From Spirosomataceae bacterium (lineage in GTDB: Bacteria > Bacteroidota > Bacteroidia > Cytophagales > Spirosomataceae), in NCBI GenBank assembly GCA_030731175.1, contig JANQUM010000176.1:1-6834 (forward strand): a stretch of DNA of 6,834 nucleotides. The letters are read 5' to 3'. The notes under the pieces were generated by a model, which saw nothing but the letters and a program-made list of their open reading frames with translations, did not search any database and was not told the origin of the DNA. The translations under genes were made by a program, and so were the position numbers. This document shows, piece after piece, positions 5,262-6,834 of this stretch (the stretch's first letter is position 1; each line of letters begins with the position of its first letter).

Positions 5262-6509
5262 ATGTCAATAAAACGAGTTGTTGTAACAGGTATCGGTGCG
5301 TTAACGCCAATTGGCAATACCGCGGCAGAGTTTTGGCAAGGGCTTTCAAACGGTGTGAGCGGAGCGGGGAAAATCACCCGTTTTAACGCAGACCTCTTCA
5401 AAACGCAATTTGCTTGCGAAGTGAAAAACTTCAACGTCACTGATTTCATTCCGCGGCAAGATGCCCGAAAAATGGACTTGTTTACACAATTCGGTGTAGT
5501 GGTTGCAAACGAAGCAATTGCGGATGCTAACCTTGACGATGAGTCAATTGACAAACGTAAAGTTGGCGTTATTTGGGGTTCAGGAATTGGCGGCCTTGAA
5601 ACCTTTGAAAAGGAAGTAATCAATTTCACCGAAGGAAACGGAACGCCACGTTTTAACCCATTTTTTATCCCGAAAATGATTGCCGATAGTGCTTCGGGTC
5701 AAATCTCGATTCAGCACGGTTATCTCGGGCCAAACTACGTAACGGTTTCTGCTTGTGCATCGGCAAATAATGCGTTGATTGATGCTTTTAATTATATCCG
5801 TTTGGGACGAATAAACGCCTGCGTTACCGGAGGATCGGAAGCGGCAATAACCCAAGCCGGAATAGGTGGTTTTAACGCTCTTCGTGCTCTTTCTGAAAGA
5901 AACGACGACCCCGCAACGGCTTCCCGCCCGTACGATAAAGACCGTGACGGTTTTGTATTGGGTGAAGGCGGAGCGGCAATAATTTTGGAGGAATACGAAC
6001 ACGCAAAAGCCCGTGGAGCAAAAATATACTGTGAGTTAATTGGTGGTGGTTTCTCATCTGACGCTTACCACATCACCGCCCCGCACCCAGATGGTTACGG
6101 AGCATTTTTATCCATGCAAGATGCGTTAGATGATGCCGGAATTGCTCCCGAAGACGTAGATTATATCAATACTCACGGTACATCAACTGGTTTGGGTGAT
6201 CCGCAAGAAATAAAGGCAATCGAGAAATTATTCGGCGAACACGCTTATAAAATGAGCATCAGCTCAACAAAATCTATGACGGGGCATTTGCTCGGCGGAG
6301 CGGGAGCGGTTGAATCTGTTGCAGCCATTCTTGCAATGGAGCACCAGGTAGTGCCGCCAACGATCAACTTATTCAACGTGGACGAAGTGATTAATCCCAA
6401 AATTGATCTGACTCCAAATAAGGCGAAGCCGAGAGAAATTAAAATTGCTTTGAGTAATTGCTTCGGTTTTGGTGGACACAATGCCTCATTAATTTTCAAA
6501 AAAATTTAA
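5262..6509 (+). CDS. fabF: Beta-ketoacyl-[acyl-carrier-protein] synthase II
   Basis: The enzyme elongates acyl-ACP by decarboxylative Claisen condensation with malonyl-ACP, the chain-extending step of type II fatty acid synthesis. At 415 residues it has the usual FabF length. The thiolase-fold landmarks are complete. C165 in VSACASANNA is the acyl-accepting cysteine, H305 in NTHGTSTGLGD and H342 in MTGHLLGGAGAVE are the catalytic histidines, and K337 in SSTKSMTGH is the conserved lysine. GFGFGGHN-type glycine-rich sequence near the end (CFGFGGHNASL, 400-410) and the N-terminal RVVVTGIGALTPIG are also typical. Cys-His-His distinguishes it from KASIII (Cys-His-Asn). KAS I (FabB) is the alternative, but length, the acpP neighbour and phylum context favour FabF. 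It follows acpP after 214 bases containing a hairpin terminator and is followed two bases later by rnc. Confidence 0.96.
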   Translation: MSIKRVVVTGIGALTPIGNTAAEFWQGLSNGVSGAGKITRFNADLFKTQFACEVKNFNVTDFIPRQDARKMDLFTQFGVVVANEAIADANLDDESIDKRKVGVIWGSGIGGLETFEKEVINFTEGNGTPRFNPFFIPKMIADSASGQISIQHGYLGPNYVTVSACASANNALIDAFNYIRLGRINACVTGGSEAAITQAGIGGFNALRALSERNDDPATASRPYDKDRDGFVLGEGGAAIILEEYEHAKARGAKIYCELIGGGFSSDAYHITAPHPDGYGAFLSMQDALDDAGIAPEDVDYINTHGTSTGLGDPQEIKAIEKLFGEHAYKMSISSTKSMTGHLLGGAGAVESVAAILAMEHQVVPPTINLFNVDEVINPKIDLTPNKAKPREIKIALSNCFGFGGHNASLIFKKI

Positions 6510-6511
6510 AA

Positions 6512-6834
6512 ATGGTGATGGCGGTAAGCGAGACAATTATCAGTTATTTTAGATCAACTCCCGAAGAAAAGGAGTTCAAACGAGCAATTGAACAGATAAT
6601 TCAGGATAAACCAAAGAATATTTTACTGTACTCCCTTGCGTTTCGCCACACCTCTGCATCTAAAAAGACCGCAATTAACGGCTTCAAAGAATCAAACGAA
6701 CGCTTAGAATACTTAGGTGACTCGGTTTTGGGAATGATTGTTGCCGAATACCTTTTTAAGAAATATCCGTTTAAAGACGAAGGTTTTTTGACCGAAATTC
6801 GCTCCCGAATTGTAAACCGGGAATCGCTTAACCA
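6512..6834 (+). CDS. rnc: Ribonuclease III, N-terminal part (3' truncated by window edge)
   Basis: A frame open from the ATG at 6512 to the right edge encodes 107 residues and 2 further bases. The RNase III signature NERLEYLGDSVL is at 62-73. By comparison with the E. coli enzyme, E63 and D70 correspond to active-site E38 and D45, and E90 in KDEGFLTEIRSRIV corresponds to E65. The remaining catalytic Asp/Glu pair and the double-stranded-RNA-binding domain would lie beyond the window. The enzyme cleaves double-stranded RNA, including rRNA precursors and structured mRNA leaders. The ATG is two bases after the fabF stop, suggesting translational coupling. A second in-frame ATG at 6518 is an alternative start. 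The N-terminal extension before the signature (about 61 residues) is longer than in E. coli (about 36). Confidence 0.94.
   Translation, partial: MVMAVSETIISYFRSTPEEKEFKRAIEQIIQDKPKNILLYSLAFRHTSASKKTAINGFKESNERLEYLGDSVLGMIVAEYLFKKYPFKDEGFLTEIRSRIVNRESLN

Noticed and set aside
5252..5629. Open frame on the minus strand over the start of fabF
   Set aside because: It is the reverse-strand shadow of fabF codons, has no domain, and would overlap the fabF start region.
1..6834. CRISPR array, insertion sequence, prophage or defence system
   Set aside because: No regularly spaced direct repeats, transposase, terminal inverted repeats, target duplications, phage or nuclease-helicase genes were seen; the genes are ordinary chromosomal ones.

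Overview
The window reads as a stretch of Bacteroidota chromosome. A member of the Cytophagales is plausible, but the rank below phylum is inference. The grounds are a SusD/RagB-type C-terminus, start codons without Shine-Dalgarno sequences and preceded by A-rich stretches, promoter boxes resembling the Bacteroidota -7 consensus TAnnTTTG, and the acpP-fabF-rnc gene order common in this phylum. No mobile element, CRISPR array, tRNA or rRNA was found, and every gene belongs to a well-known family.

Layout. (1) 1-468, plus strand: the 3' end of a SusD-like outer-membrane glycan-binding lipoprotein gene, closed by a strong hairpin terminator at 492-524. (2) 469-767: a 299-base gap with an exact TAnnTTTG box and inverted repeats. 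It leads into a ROK-family winged-helix regulator at 768-1961, which ends at a second strong terminator (1989-2028). (3) 2049-3746, minus strand: a FadD-type long-chain acyl-CoA synthetase. A 16-bp palindrome lies where its transcription start is expected. (4) 3850-4668, minus strand: kdsA, whose product makes Kdo-8-phosphate for lipopolysaccharide. By its residues it belongs to the metal-dependent class. Its start is placed at 4668, because the longer open frame begins at a TTG inside the likely promoter box. (5) 4669-4807: a divergent promoter region between kdsA and acpP. (6) 4808-6834, plus strand: acpP (acyl carrier protein), fabF (beta-ketoacyl-ACP synthase II) and the 5' part of rnc (ribonuclease III), which runs off the right edge. 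A branched hairpin with a U-tract separates acpP from fabF. Only two bases separate fabF from rnc.

How the genes fit together. The right half is an envelope-lipid neighbourhood: ACP carries the growing acyl chain, FabF elongates it, KdsA feeds the Kdo core of LPS, and FadD activates free fatty acids as CoA esters. The left half looks like the end of a polysaccharide-utilisation locus, with a ROK repressor that may sense a sugar. No novel system is visible. The points worth a second look are regulatory: two promoter-overlapping inverted repeats, the acpP/fabF attenuator-like hairpin in an operon that also encodes RNase III, and the kdsA start correction.
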